A DNA stretch of 64,000 nucleotides from Sclerodactyla briareus (GCA_026419785.1 JAODTK010004555.1:334001-398000); one strand, 5' to 3'. Shown: positions 34,851 to 46,068, counted from the first letter of the stretch. Made by a program: numbers and translations. The notes: generated from the sequence alone by a model not told the origin.

Positions 34851-35305
34851 TTATCTCTCTCTCTATACATCTCATCTTTGTATTACCATTGTGAGGAGAG
34901 GGTTTTTTTTTCACACATATAAGCCGTGTTGTCAGCCTCAAACCTTCTTTTGGTATTACATTTGAGAGGGTTTTTTTCACACATTTAAGGCCAGTGTGTC
35001 AGCTTTAAAACCTTCTTGTATTACATTGTGAGAGTTTTTTCACACATAAAGGCCGTGTGTCGCCTTTAAACCTCTCTTTGTATTAAATTGGAGAGGTTTT
35101 TTTCAACAATATAAGGCCACAGTTGTGTCAGCCTTTTAAACCGCTCTGTTGATTAATTGTGAGAGGTTTTTTTTTCAAACATATAAGGCCAGTGTTCAGC
35201 CCTTTGAAACCTCTCCTTGGATTTACATTGTGAGAGGTTTTTCACACATCTTAAGGCCAGTTGTGTGGTGTCAGCTTCAAAACCCTCTCTTGTAGTACAT
35301 TGTGA
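34850..35305. repeat. Tandem repeat of about 69 bp, roughly 6.5 copies
   Basis: Each unit carries TTGTATTACATTGTGAGAGG, a T run, TCACACATATAAGGCC, GTGTGTCAGCC and TTTAAACCTCTC. Length variation is mainly in T runs. A period near 69 is a multiple of three, so the array could encode a repeated peptide of about 23 residues on the minus strand, but no unit chain stays in frame. Confidence 0.85.
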
Positions 35306-35330
35306 GCTCTATCACAGAAAGTTACAGGGT

Positions 35331-35410
35331 TGTAGTTGTTTAAGAATTACAAGGTATTGGATAAGAACTTACAAGTTAATATAATAAGAACTTACAAGTA
35401 TTGTAATAAG
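35331..35410 (+). repeat. 23-bp repeat array, left arm of an internal inverted pair
   Basis: ATAAGAACTTACAAGT occurs at 35361-35376 and 35384-35399, with a third degenerate unit on each side, preceded by GTTGTAGTTGTTTAA. The whole arm is the inverse of 39337-39481. Confidence 0.75.
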
Positions 35411-35988
35411 TACCGATGTTTCCCACAATTATCAGCTTGAGAATACTTTTAATTTCAGGAGTATATTATTTTAAATACAGAAACATTATGAATCTTATTC
35501 TATGTAAATGATCCCTTCTATAAGTAAAACCATGATGAGTTAGCACAAAAATTATTCACGAAGATGTAAGAAAGACCAAAAGCCTGTGTTGATAAACAGA
35601 TTAGCACCCGTCTTAGGGTGGTGATTCCGTAATATTTTGAAAACATTATTACCCTTGAAAAAGTCTAGAAACATTACAATTAGAAGAAATTAAAAAAATA
35701 CATTTGATACGAAGCGAAATCTTGGTCATGAGAATGGATCAAGTCATTAGGTTCGAATACAATAACAATTTTGTATGCTCTTGGTTATGAATTAGCAGGA
35801 ATTAATGCAGGAAATTGATGATGTGAAGCTTTATCGAAAGAATTAGAGAATGATCCACGAACTCAAATGCTTCATCTACATTTTTTGTGTGAGCTTAATT
35901 ATAAACTTGGAGTAATCTTAGCTCCACTTGTGCTGGACGTATAACTGAAACATGTTCATTTAAAATAATAGTGATACTAATATAATAA

Positions 35989-36340
35989 ATGAATCAAGTG
36001 GAATCACAAGGCAACCAAGTGAACACAAGTGAACCAAGTGGACGAGGAGGAACCTCAACAAGTGAACCAACAATACTTAAAGAGTTACAAAAAAAAGAAA
36101 AAACCAGGTAGAGTCTGCGCAGGAAAAAAAACTTGCAGAGTACAATAGAAAACAAAAAGGAAAAAAATACGAACGAACCACAAATCCTACAGATGACGGT
36201 TTGAAAGTTGATTACTTGCCGTACATTGGTTAACTGCATTTGCAAGTTGGTAGTGGGCGGTTTATTTATTTATCAAAGGTATAAAAAATCCTAAAGTGAA
36301 CAACTAAAGTCCAATGTGTAGTTCTGAAGCAGTTGACCCT
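35989..36340 (+). pseudogene. Small basic Polinton protein with C-terminal membrane segment
   Basis: The frame opens at an ATG (35989), and the first 35 codons are Ser/Thr/Gly/Gln-rich. An A run then shifts the frame. In neighbouring frames one reads PGRVCAGKK and LAEYNRKQKGKKYERTTNP, then a hydrophobic stretch VVGGLFIYQRYKKS (about 36245-36290). A basic segment of the AGKKLAEYNRK type followed by a single transmembrane helix is, as I recall, common among small unnamed Polinton proteins. Function is unknown; a minor virion or membrane role would be speculation. Confidence 0.5.
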
Positions 36341-36996
36341 TTTAATTTCGAATAATCAATTTGAAAAAAAGAATATAACGAAAGTCATCAGTACTGATTA
36401 ATATCGTAAAACTGTAATCACAGGCGCGATTGGTTTGGGGGTTTATAAGTATTGTATATAGCATGCCTGCGAGTAAAATGCTTAAAAATTACCCGCCGCG
36501 ATCTTGGTAACTGGACCCCCGTCAAACGAGTTTTCAAATTGATCTGCTACTGTTTAGCAGTGCACTGCAACACAAGGATGGTGGTGAATTCAGGGTTATA
36601 TAGCCATATAAAATTATAAAGCCAACCACTTAAATACTTGAAAAAAGGATTAATAAAAAGGGCAAAATAGTTATGCTGGTGTCGTTGTGCGATTTATAAA
36701 TGCCGTCGTCGTCGTAGCTTTAGTGGTACAAATTCTTATTGTTTCTAATCTAAAAGATGGTACAGAGGCTCAAGAAGAAAGGAAAAAGGCACACATGATT
36801 TAGCTTATAAACAACCAGAGAGCAGAGAGAGATAAGAGAAAACAAAATGGACCGAAGAAAGACTCCACCATCTGGATTTAATTAATTTTATACACAAAGG
36901 GAAAGTCAAAAAACAGGTGAAATGAAGTTATGAATTAATTAAAGAGCAACAACAAGATATCACATGGCTATAAGTTGAGATGGGTGATGTTCGGCA

Positions 36997-37642
36997 TTGC
37001 AAGTTATGAATTACTTGAAAAGTAAAAACCAGATTTCAAAAATGGATAACAGAACTGACAATAAATTAAAAACTGTATACTCCTCTTCTGGAAGGGAAGG
37101 TGCGAGTAACAAAAAAGTAGCAGAAAGCCAAAAAGTCCCAAAGAGAAACAAGCCAGAGCATGGCTATCAAAGCAGCGCAAAGGCAATGGTGGCCAAATTT
37201 CCAAAGCACCACCAAAAATAATTCCCAGACCAAACGGTGAACCGTTTCAATGCAATCCGGAAGATATCACCAAGCAGATCTCTTATTTTTACCACATGAT
37301 AAAAGTGGTAAGAAAAACTGATTGGAGTATGATTCAACCGTAGGCGACGTAGCCAGTAGATACAAGAAAGGCAGAAGCACTAACGGAAAAAAAACTGCCA
37401 CCCAAGAGCGAGTGCACTCGAAAGAAAGAATCTATAGAAGACGCCCATTGACTTATCCTAAGACAATCAAAGTAGATATGGAAAAGAATTCATGGGAGGG
37501 TCAACTACACTCATGGGTGAAGAAAGGTGTACAATACAAAGAGGAGAAGTCGGAAAATCCAGAGCTGCAAGGTATTGTAGACAAGATTTACACAGACGCT
37601 AAGCAGAGAGACATTTGCACAACAATATGGCTCAAGAAATGA
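36997..37642 (+). pseudogene. Lys-rich Polinton ORF remnants
   Basis: Two plus-strand open stretches (36997-37221 and 37322-37642) in different frames are rich in Lys, Arg, Ser and Glu, for example KVPKRNKPEHGYQSS and GKKTATQERVHSKERIYRRR. The composition would suit a DNA-binding or core protein, but I recognise no family. They lie between the small basic gene and the GGAATTCC minisatellite. Confidence 0.3.
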
Positions 37643-37649
37643 ACCTCGA

Positions 37650-38070
37650 AGGTAAAAAGATACAAGAGCCTGGGTAAAAAAATACCAGCGTGGTCTCAGC
37701 ATTAAATATGAAAAAAACTAGATTAATGCGCTGAAACCTAGGATGCAATAAAGAAAAAATCTGTCGAACAAAATAATTCAGCTACAACCATTAATGCAAA
37801 AGAGGAGAAAATACCTATGGTGTGAAAAGTTAGGACTTGTCTGCCCCAGGTCGTGAAAGCTGAAACATGATTCCAGAGAGAGAGCAAAGAACCATCTGTC
37901 GATTAAAACATATGGAATCGACCCCTATGCTCTCACAAACGGACAGCACCGGTATTACTTAGCAAAGGGTCCAAATTAGTAGGAGCATCGTCAGGCAGAC
38001 CTGCAGATTATACCCAACAGTGCAGAATTAACGCCCGTAATGGAATTGTGCTTGTGTTATATATAAACTG
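37650..38070. other. Unassigned Polinton sequence
   Basis: Probably the continuation of plus-strand coding sequence (a broken frame with YGIDPY and NGQHRYYLAKG near 37910-37970). No family recognised. Confidence 0.25.
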
Positions 38071-38077
38071 GCTATAT

Positions 38078-38224
38078 GGAATTCCCCTAGTACTTGAATC
38101 CATGGGGGGGAATTCCCCTCTTGCTTGGATTCCCCTCTTGCGTGGATTTCCCCTCCTCTGGTTGGAATTCCCCTTTGGAATTCCACTCTGGAATTCCCTA
38201 TTGCTGGAATTTCCCTCTTGCAAA
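38078..38224. repeat. GGAATTCCCC minisatellite, about eight units
   Basis: Units of 16-22 bp of the form TTGGAATTCCCCTCTTGC, each centred on or near the palindrome GGAATTCC. It probably overlaps or ends the preceding ORF remnant. Confidence 0.85.
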
Positions 38225-38269
38225 TCTGTTTACAAATTTGAACTCAAACCTCTAGGGAGGGAGTAATTC

Positions 38270-39000
38270 TGTTTTAAGTAAAGTATAGGTTTTGAACGAT
38301 GTACTTATATGATATGTATAATTAATTAATTATTAAGTTTTAATAATAAGTAATTGTATTTTACAATTTAAATAAATATATTTTATCAAGTTCGAGATTA
38401 TCATTTTCAACTGTTTTCAAATCCTCTGATGTATTCTCCAAGAAAATTATATTGAAGTCCCTTTCAGGAAACAAATCGCATATAACAAGAGTAATTTAAT
38501 ACTTTGCACCATGTGATGATGCTCACTATGTGTACCCAATGAACATCATTTAACTACAGGTTCAATATACCTCTTTACACCAATATTTTTTTACCTGTTG
38601 CATCAGTGTTGTTTGTAGTTGTTCATCAAAATACCGCTTTACATCTCATATTTAAACCATTTACCTTGTGTAATAGTTTTAAATAGTTGTAATGCTTACT
38701 AGTATCGTTTTACACGTGGCCATTTTCAGTTTAATAGCATGATTAAAATATTGGTTTCAAAACCTAAGTCCAATCTTTTTCTTAGTGCAGCTTCAGAAAT
38801 ATGTAATAGTAGCTGAGGGTGCATAGTATTTGATATTTTTAACATTCTTCTTTTCAATCGTTGAAGTTTTAGAAAATAAATTGTTCGCTTATTGTTTTAC
38901 ATACATTTCATCTGAGTGGGATTCCATTGTATCATTAGAAGTCATATAATAACATGTTTGCAAAGCCAATCATTTTCATCTTCAGTTTTTTTTACTCTCA
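38270..39000. other. Very AT-rich Polinton sequence
   Basis: Nothing recognised. It separates plus-strand from minus-strand genes of the Polinton and may be intergenic. Confidence 0.3.
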
Positions 39001-39027
39001 TTATTGCGAATAATCAGGCCATTGACC

Positions 39028-39213
39028 TTAAAATACGATATGAAAAAAATTGTTTTGGTTAGTGCAAAATAAGGTGTTGTGTGCAAATAAAGGTTTGCAT
39101 AATGTACCATCATCAGCTTGATAAATAGTTTCACTTACTGATCCAATTTGACCAGATTTTGTTTTCGAACACTGGTGGTTAAACTGAAAATCTATCTTAT
39201 CAAATCGCCACAT
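39028..39213 (-). pseudogene. Unidentified Polinton minus-strand ORF
   Basis: A 61-codon frame containing IDFQFNHQCSKTKSGQIGS and ETIYQADDGT. The composition looks like a folded protein, and it lies on the same strand as the capsid-like gene. It may be part of a capsid protein, but I could not assign it. Confidence 0.35.
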
Positions 39214-39336
39214 CTTATAAAATAGTTCTGTGTTTCGTGTCTTAATTGCATGTTTGTTATTCTAGACTTCTTCCTTTTAAACATTTTTTTAATAATGTGA
39301 ATTTGGTTATGAATATTGTACTTTTTTCCAATTGTA

Positions 39337-39481
39337 GTTCTTATTACAATAACTGGTAAGTTCTTATTACATAACTTGTAACTTCTTATTACAATAACTT
39401 GTAACTCTTATTACAATAACTTGATAACAGTTTATTACAATAACTTGTAAGTTATTAAACAAAACTACAACACTTAACTGT
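39337..39481 (-). repeat. 23-bp repeat array, right arm of an internal inverted pair
   Basis: Five units of TTCTTATTACAATAACTTGTAA type, followed by TTAAACAAAACTACAAC. Reverse-complemented it matches 35331-35410, including the GTTGTAGT-GTTTAA border. Confidence 0.8.
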
Positions 39482-39968
39482 TAGGTTTGATCTGTTTAAG
39501 TATAAGTTTTGGAAGGTTTTTCTGTCTTCAAAATGTAATTTATTTTGCGCCTAGTTGGTTTTATCCGAAATACATCATTTTTCTTTCAAGCAAATTTCGT
39601 ATGAATCACGATATTTGCAATAAAATTTAAACACAAACCATTTGTCTGTTCTCTAAAATCTTTCATAACACTATATATTTCTGTTGATAAAATCCAACAA
39701 ATTTGATAGGCACTGTCTACCAATAAACGCTAATTCACTGATCATGCATATAGAATATGTATGTTTCTATATGACAAATCCTTGTTGCAGCAATCATTAT
39801 AATTATATAACGTTTCATGATCTTTGAAAAACGGTCGTAAGTATCTCTGTAGGAGTCATGTGTAATTTGGTTAGAATCCCAAGGACATCCAACTTCAGAA
39901 TCTTGCCAGCCCCATTATATGTTTTTATAGCTATTCCATGTTAGGTGGGACAAATGATAACGATGTGT

Positions 39969-40238
39969 TCAAAATATTTTGTATTCATTTTCTAAGGGAT
40001 TAACAACAACTCTTGTTTTTTTCCACACCCGTTTACCCGCATCGAGTGCCGAATGAGTGGATACTTTGGGAACAACATTTACTATATATATTTTTTTATT
40101 ATTTAAAAATGGTGCTGAACTAAATCTACAATTCTTAATATTGAGCTGTGGATCCATGACAACATAAAATATAAACAGTTTAGAGTTCCCGCTAGTTCTG
40201 CATCTTTTCCGTGGAATTGTTACTACCTTCAGAACCAT
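39969..40238 (-). pseudogene. Unidentified Polinton minus-strand ORF
   Basis: An 89-codon open frame, downstream of the capsid-like remnant on the same strand, with a Lys-rich end (GKRVWKKTRVVVNPLENEY). It may be the 3' part of the capsid gene or a separate protein; I cannot tell. Confidence 0.3.
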
Positions 40239-40519
40239 TGTCTATTCTCCTACCACTACCGTGATTTTTATTATCATCACTACTTATCATGTCTAACCAA
40301 AAGAGGCGTTATTTATCTTCAAATAATCCGACGAGTGTACATCAACAAAGGTTCAGTTCGAACATTGCCTATGCCTGCCAAGTTTACAATCATCCCATGT
40401 TGATATCTTTGACATGCCTGGGTCGTGCGCTTTACAACTGATTCGGAATGTATTCGATAGTAATGGTTACTTAATTAATTTGGGATTGTAAAAATTTAAT
40501 CGGGTTATCTAGCAGAATT

Positions 40520-41210
40520 TAGGCCACTTTCATGGGGGTACCAAAATACCTGAGTTTTACCCTTATGCTCTCTTGCTGTGTGTTCAGAGATATTCAAGTG
40601 GTTATCTCTTTTGTCATGTAATTTTTCGCTGTCTCAGTACTCTGTATAAAAAGTTAGCCAGTTGTTTTGATTATGTTTCGAATCATTAGCTAGCCCTGCA
40701 TTAGTACGGCATTCGTATGCTAAGCTGATTCCACTTATTTTCTAACTAGCGCCTGTGTCTGTGCTTTTATTCACACGACCATAACATAAATGTTAATTCA
40801 TAACTCAGACGGTCATTTGAGGGCTAGCCTGATAATAGGGCATATGATTTTCAGCAGCTCAAATTCCAAAGGAATGTAAAATCGTCTTCCATAGGCATCG
40901 GCAATTGCTTTATCTTTGAAATCGTTTGCTGTGGTATCTTTATCTTCAGCAATCATTCTCAATTTCAATGTATTTTTATTACAAAATGCTCGATACGGCA
41001 TATTTTTTGAGTTGTCTTCTCGGAAACTATAAATAGCAAGCAGTGATACACATCAGCATCGTCTAGGGAATAAATTTCATTCCCTTCTATTTTACACTAT
41101 CTTTTTTACAATTGCTATACCAAGCTTTGTGGACAATCGTTTGTTTTCATCGGTAGTTACTAATTCAATGTTAAAACCTAGTCTGGTTGTACCGGTTCTA
41201 TGACATCATC
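40520..41210 (-). pseudogene. Major-capsid-like Polinton protein remnant
   Basis: The ORF at 40813-41001 reads NTLKLRMIAEDKD, KAIADAYGRRF and YIPLEFELL. Upstream frames give GIAIVKK and a DDADVYHC-like segment (about 41050-41130). From memory of the family, this order (an early AIVKK region, a YG-RF-IPL-FE segment, then a Tyr-rich stretch) resembles the double-jelly-roll major capsid protein of Polintons. Stops and frame changes occur on both sides. If correct, this supports the virion-forming ancestry of the element. I am moderately sure of the assignment. Confidence 0.5.
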
Positions 41211-41399
41211 TACACCTAAATTTGAAAAATCTAACCGTTAACATTTGGTTTTGATTTATTGTGCTGGGGGTGTTCGTGATCACAACAGATGGTATAATAC
41301 CTTTCACACCAAAAGCATTATTCGTAATTTTCTGTAAGGATTCAATTTGCGGCCGTATAGGGACGTTGCAGTTAGTTAAATACAATATTACTTTTAAAT

Positions 41400-41850
41400 T
41401 AAAATGAATGAATGCATTGGATGATATAGGAGGGAAGGAAAAGGAGGAGAAATCACGCTCTGGAAGATGATTGCTGATGAGAAACCCCCCCCCCCCCCCC
41501 CGTTCATCAATGATGATGCATTGGAGGATTCAACTAATAAATAAAGAAGGTGCTGTGGGTGATGATCTGAAGACAGTTAAAAGAAACAAAAAGTAGATGA
41601 TTTTCATGACAATAGGGAAGAAAAATGTGGATTAATCCCAAATGTTGAAAATTATGATAATTATAAACAAGGATGGTGTGGGGTAGAAAACAGATAAAGG
41701 ATGTATTAAACCGTAACTCAGGAAACGATTAAAAGCAAGTTCTACAGTATTAGTAGATTCAATGTGAATACTACTAGGAATAAAATGGGGTTGAAGACTA
41801 CTCATCAAACCTCAAAAAAGTAGCAATAAATCTACCGTCCGAATACTGAG
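41400..41850. other. Unassigned Polinton sequence with a poly-C run
   Basis: Plus-strand frames here are interrupted by a C run (41486-41501). It could be the 5' part of the next plus-strand gene. No motif seen. Confidence 0.3.
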
Positions 41851-42622
41851 AATATTGGATGAGAGAGAAATGCCAAAAGTTGCTAAGATGTCGATTCAAT
41901 ATTACAAGGTAGATGCAAGAGATGCTAGTCGTAATGTGACAGTTGATACCCAAACAGACTTGAGTAAGAGAGAACTACTAGCTCTCGATGAAGCTCCACA
42001 AAAATCTCTGGTTGAGCTTGTCAAACTGGCAAAACTGAAAGATTAGACGATGTTATATTATCAGACAAAAATAATCTGCGCAAGCACAGATGAGCGAATG
42101 AAGAAGCTGAAAAGAAATCAAAGCAAGAATAAATGACTTGGAAATAGAAAGAAGTGGTAGAATTGGAAGCTGCCAAGTATCATGATAGGCGATTGCGTGG
42201 GCAGATTAACAAAATAAAAGAAACTACAATCAAATTTGAAATGAGATTACGACACTATTGGAAAAAGTAAGAATTTTATGTAGAGAACAGGTGGGTGTAA
42301 CCGTGGTTAGTATATTACGGCTATAGCATTAAGCTATTAGCATATTGTACAGACAATCTTTGACAGGTTGTTAAAAGTGTGTGCCACCAAACCCAAGTCC
42401 CCAACCCCGAGTATTAAACAACAGAATTAAAGATATTCTAAAAAGAATGCAAATTATGGAAAGTAGGTTTACTTTAAACTGGGATGCATGCCAGGCATCC
42501 TCGGAGGATTGTTTTATATTGGCTATTAAATGCATTGAGTGGTGCTGTGGATGGCTGGCAGAAAATGCTTGGGGCATTTGTTATTGGTGTTGTAGCTTTG
42601 GTAGTTATTTACGTGAATAAAA
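41850..42622 (+). pseudogene. Polinton coiled-coil and membrane protein of unknown function
   Basis: The first frame reads DEREMPKVAKMSIQYYKVD and VDTQTDLSKRELLAL. A charged Lys/Glu-rich stretch follows (about 42080-42270), then CREQ-GVTVVSIL (about 42280-42315). A hydrophobic C-terminus GAFVIGVVALVVIYVNK ends in TAA near 42622. A charged coiled-coil middle, a GVT-I-LTA hydrophobic segment and a C-terminal membrane helix match, from memory, an uncharacterised protein that accompanies Polinton polymerases in marine invertebrates. Several frame changes interrupt it. Role unknown. Confidence 0.5.
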
Positions 42623-42689
42623 TCTGAAGTAGATTGATTTAAGGACATCATAAAGCAATATGAAACTACGTGAATCCCAGTAACCCCAA

Positions 42690-43400
42690 CGATTATGGCA
42701 AGTTAGTCATTTTCATGTTCACGTGCAGATTCGGATATTTGTGGACTGGTTGTTGGTAAGTAGTTGTTGATTTCAACTGGTGTAGTTGTATCATCAGATG
42801 TAGTTGGAGTTGCAAGGTGGTTCTCGAAGATATCATCGAATTCACTTACAGGTTCACTAACAGGTGGTTGTGGTAGTATGACAGTATTAAAATACTCATT
42901 GTACCGGTGCTGTTGGGTTTCTGGGGCCTATTTGAAATGTTCATTATTATAACCTATATGGGTACCAATCCTCAAATTTTAGATCTGTAGGCATCACGTA
43001 TGTAAACATTTTGAACAACTACAAAGTCTACTTGCTACGAGCATAATGCAGTGAGCTTTGATAGCGAGTTAAACTACTTTGTAAAATCTTACTGGAGAAT
43101 TAATAACAATCGCTAATAGAGACAAAAACTAGAGGTGGCCCCTTAAAATACATAAACAAAAGTTCTTATGCTATCATTGAGTGTCCTCGTGCCAATATCT
43201 GTTAGACCTTCAGATGGTGGTATGACAAACCCTCTCCAAGCCCGTCTACTGGGCCTTGAGAAATGTGAGAAACTGTGTATCTAGCTTTACGAGGTTGATT
43301 TTACCAAAAGCCACTACAGTTGCATCTGTGTACCCTTCATTGGCACGCACACTTGTGTAAACTAATAGTGTCATATAATTTACCGTTATAATACAAGTGA
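42690..43400 (-). pseudogene. Unidentified Polinton minus-strand protein
   Basis: Minus-strand frames carry ANEGYTDATVVAFGKINLV (about 43300-43350) and RAWRGFVIPPSEGLTDIGT (about 43190-43245). Farther on there is a Thr/Ser/Pro-rich segment with PTTSDDTTTPVEINNYLPTT (about 42755-42815) and a short hydrophobic end. Such a Thr/Pro-rich stalk could belong to a surface or fibre-like protein, but that is a guess. Confidence 0.35.
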
Positions 43401-43449
43401 ATTCCCAGCATAGCAGTGCTTAAACAATTACTATGGGTATGGACGTGTT

Positions 43450-45230
43450 GCTTCCAATTGATTTTGTGTGATGAAACATGAAACCGATGACATATGTTAT
43501 ATGCTGAATGCCTTCCTATATTATTATTCGATGCATTATAATGATTTTGGAATGGTGTGGGACAACTCTTTTAGCAGCCTTCGACAAAGATTAATAGACA
43601 TGAAAACTATAAAAAAAGTTTTAATTCTAATGTCTGTATGTTTGAGGTGGTCAATAGCTGACACCACATCCTGACGGGCTACACCAAATTACAAAGTTGA
43701 GTTTGATTTTGCCAAATTGCATCGGGTTTGAGTTCCAATTGTTATGGACCTCATCAGATTGAACGTGTTGTACTACATAATGTCAAATAAATTGGTAGAC
43801 GATGTAAATGTTCAGTATTGAAATATGTATAGTTGGACTGTAAAGTCTGTTTTGCCTCAGAGGCTCGTTATTGCTTGGTGGTGATGAAATATATACTACG
43901 AACTTTGTATCTTTTTGAATAATTGCTTCCCTCCGAAAAATGCTGGTGGTAACCTGTTTTTTTTTTTTTTTTGTAGAAAATCATATATTGTATCATGAAT
44001 CATACTTATGTGAAATTAAAACACGAAGAGTCGTTGACTGGGAACTAATTACTATAGACATTAGGCAGAAATTGAAAATGACTTTGTTGAAAATCAGCGA
44101 TATTTTGGATAGGTTAGTACAATATTCTAAAGGTGAAAAAATGATGTATTAGGTGATTGTATGATGTAATGATGTTAGTGAATTTTCCATTGCCGTTGGG
44201 CCTTTACAATGTGGATCGACTGGTGCATTGCATTGACACCAGTGAATTATCTTGGGTGGTGATTAAGGTCAATAAATACGATGGGAATTTATTTGAAACT
44301 TAAAGTTTCAGAAAAATCATGCTATTAAATTTTCTGAGGATATTGCAAGACTTTTTTTCACTAATACACGGTTGGTTGTTGATGGGGAATACATTGGAAA
44401 GTGGACATGCAACCATTCAAAGTTATTTATTTAAACTGTGACAAAATTTCTTCCACCAATAATATATTTAACGGAAAAAACCATCTAAAATGTTGGGTTG
44501 TCATTTCCATGGGTAATGACCCATACCACGGACGTTAGCATAAATACAAGAATGGAGCACTAAAATTGGAAGGAAAAACCGTTGGAAAAATGTTAATTAA
44601 TGAATGAAATTCAGGATAAAAATGCAGATGGTAATGATATTAATAATAAAGGGCTGACACTGATAATTTCTTGAGAAATAAATCATGTTAAATAAATGTG
44701 ATATATTTGGAAGTGTTCTAATACAATTACAAACCTGCAATATGAGATTTTGCATATCAATGAGGGTATGAATGTAGTATGATTGTGAATTATTGGAAAA
44801 AATCTTACATTGGGAAATTGTCCCAATGAGTTGTAAAACCAATTCTTGTTAATGATTATCATGGGATAACTTGATGTGGGATGATTTTGATCAACAGCCT
44901 AAGGTTATGTTGATAGTGATCATAATGTTGTGATGTTTGTTTATAGGATGACAAAATAAAAAAACAATAGGAACCAATGGGTTACTACACGAATTATTGA
45001 GTTCCAAATATAACACATTAACTATTTCTTGAAAATGGTTATAGAGCGCCGAATGAATGGTTCAGGAGTACTACAGTTATGTTCATAGTGTGTGGTCTGT
45101 GTTTTGGTAGCACCAATGAGGGTATGAATGTTTATGCAATCTTAGGTGATAATTCGGGATGGATAGTTACAAAAAATTAAACATACGACTATGTAAAAAT
45201 AAAATGAATAATTATAAAGGACGGACATTT
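43450..45230. other. Unassigned Polinton sequence
   Basis: Short broken frames on both strands with a T run at about 43958-43975. Some plus-strand pieces (43985-44150) look coding-like. The missing Polinton genes (integrase, ATPase, protease) would be expected about here, but none of their motifs was seen. Confidence 0.3.
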
Positions 45231-45379
45231 ATCAAAGTTACCGCAGAATGAGGTGCTTTCAGACTACAAAAATGATGATATTAAAAAAAGAAAATAGAAG
45301 CTGAAAGAGCTAAAAGAGGTTCCCTGTATAAAAAGGATAACAAAATTATTAAATACTTAAACTTACACTCGAAACCATT

Positions 45380-45810
45380 TCAGAGGGTGTGAGTTGGTGC
45401 TTGCGCTCAGGTATTGCAGTATTGGTGGAGCTATTACTTCACCTGTTGGAGGTATGCAAGGTGTTGCTGAGCTTGTGGTTGTTATTGTGTTGGCCAACAA
45501 ATATTTTCAATAAAAAACTTAAAACTAAACTAAAAAAAACATAAGAAATTAAATTTTGGCAGAGTCAACTAAATACTATTTGTGAAGATATTCACAGGCT
45601 CTGGATGATGGTACTATCAGTCAAGAAGAATGTCTACTTATTATCAAGAAAAGGCCAAGTTCAAGAAATGAAAGAAAGTATTAGAAGAAGCAAAAACCTT
45701 CACATCTCTGTACCAGATAATTATAAACTCGTACAAGCAGATCTAGATAAACAAAAAAGGAACGTATTCAAAATTATGAATTTAAAGAGTCAGGTTTTTT
45801 TAAAATAGCT
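45380..45810 (+). pseudogene. Rightmost Polinton gene, 3' part
   Basis: Plus-strand frames read ALRYCSIGGAITSPVGG then, after a frame change, QALDDGTISQEECLLIIKK (about 45595-45650) and EMKESIRRSKN. The frame reaches about 45810, close to the inner edge of the right inverted repeat. The ALDDG-IS-EE helical segment is, from memory, typical of an uncharacterised Polinton protein with a glycine-rich hydrophobic region followed by helices. Function unknown. Confidence 0.45.
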
Positions 45811-45852
45811 TATAGATGTCAGAATGAAAGACCCCCGCCTTATAATCCAGAT

Positions 45853-46068
45853 AATTTATAATCTTAGTCAACATGTGAATAAGGTATCCCTCTCTCGTTG
45901 GATACCAAGAGGTACAACCGAGGATGGTGTCACACGAGTTGCTTATGGATTTAGCCTGAGACCCCAAAGGTTATATTAGAGAGGAACCTGGGTGAAAACT
46001 AAGTTAATTTAGAGAGACCCTGGACGATTTTGGATGAAATAGATAGGATCCTCATTTTACATACTACT
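45853..46068 (-). repeat. Polinton right terminal inverted repeat
   Basis: Reverse complement of 28867-29070 with small indels. CTCTCTCGTTG (45890-45900) and GATACCAAGAGGT (45901-45913) are exact matches. It ends in CATACTACT. Confidence 0.85.

Larger units (their letters stand above)
28867..46068. mobile_element. Polinton/Maverick DNA transposon, about 17.2 kb, degraded
   Basis: Terminal inverted repeats of about 200 bp bound a segment coding for a protein-primed type B DNA polymerase, a capsid-like protein and several small proteins. That layout and size (about 15.4 kb without the nested LINE) are typical of Polintons, the virus-like self-synthesising transposons. The right tip read inward is AGTAGTATG, matching the usual AG start. 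The left tip reads GGTAGTATGG. No convincing 6-bp target duplication was found. Genes run on both strands: polymerase and capsid-like gene on minus, small proteins on plus. Integrase, ATPase and protease were not recognised, and all frames are broken, so it is inactive. Confidence 0.85.

Noticed and set aside
36780-36830. Phospholipase A2-like HDLAY motif in the Polinton
   Set aside because: A HDLAYK reading exists only after a frame change, and no Gly-rich calcium loop precedes it.
43450-45230. Polinton integrase, ATPase or protease
   Set aside because: I looked for the usual integrase catalytic spacing, a P-loop and the protease His-containing box in the interior frames and saw none. Frame damage may hide them, so absence is not proven.
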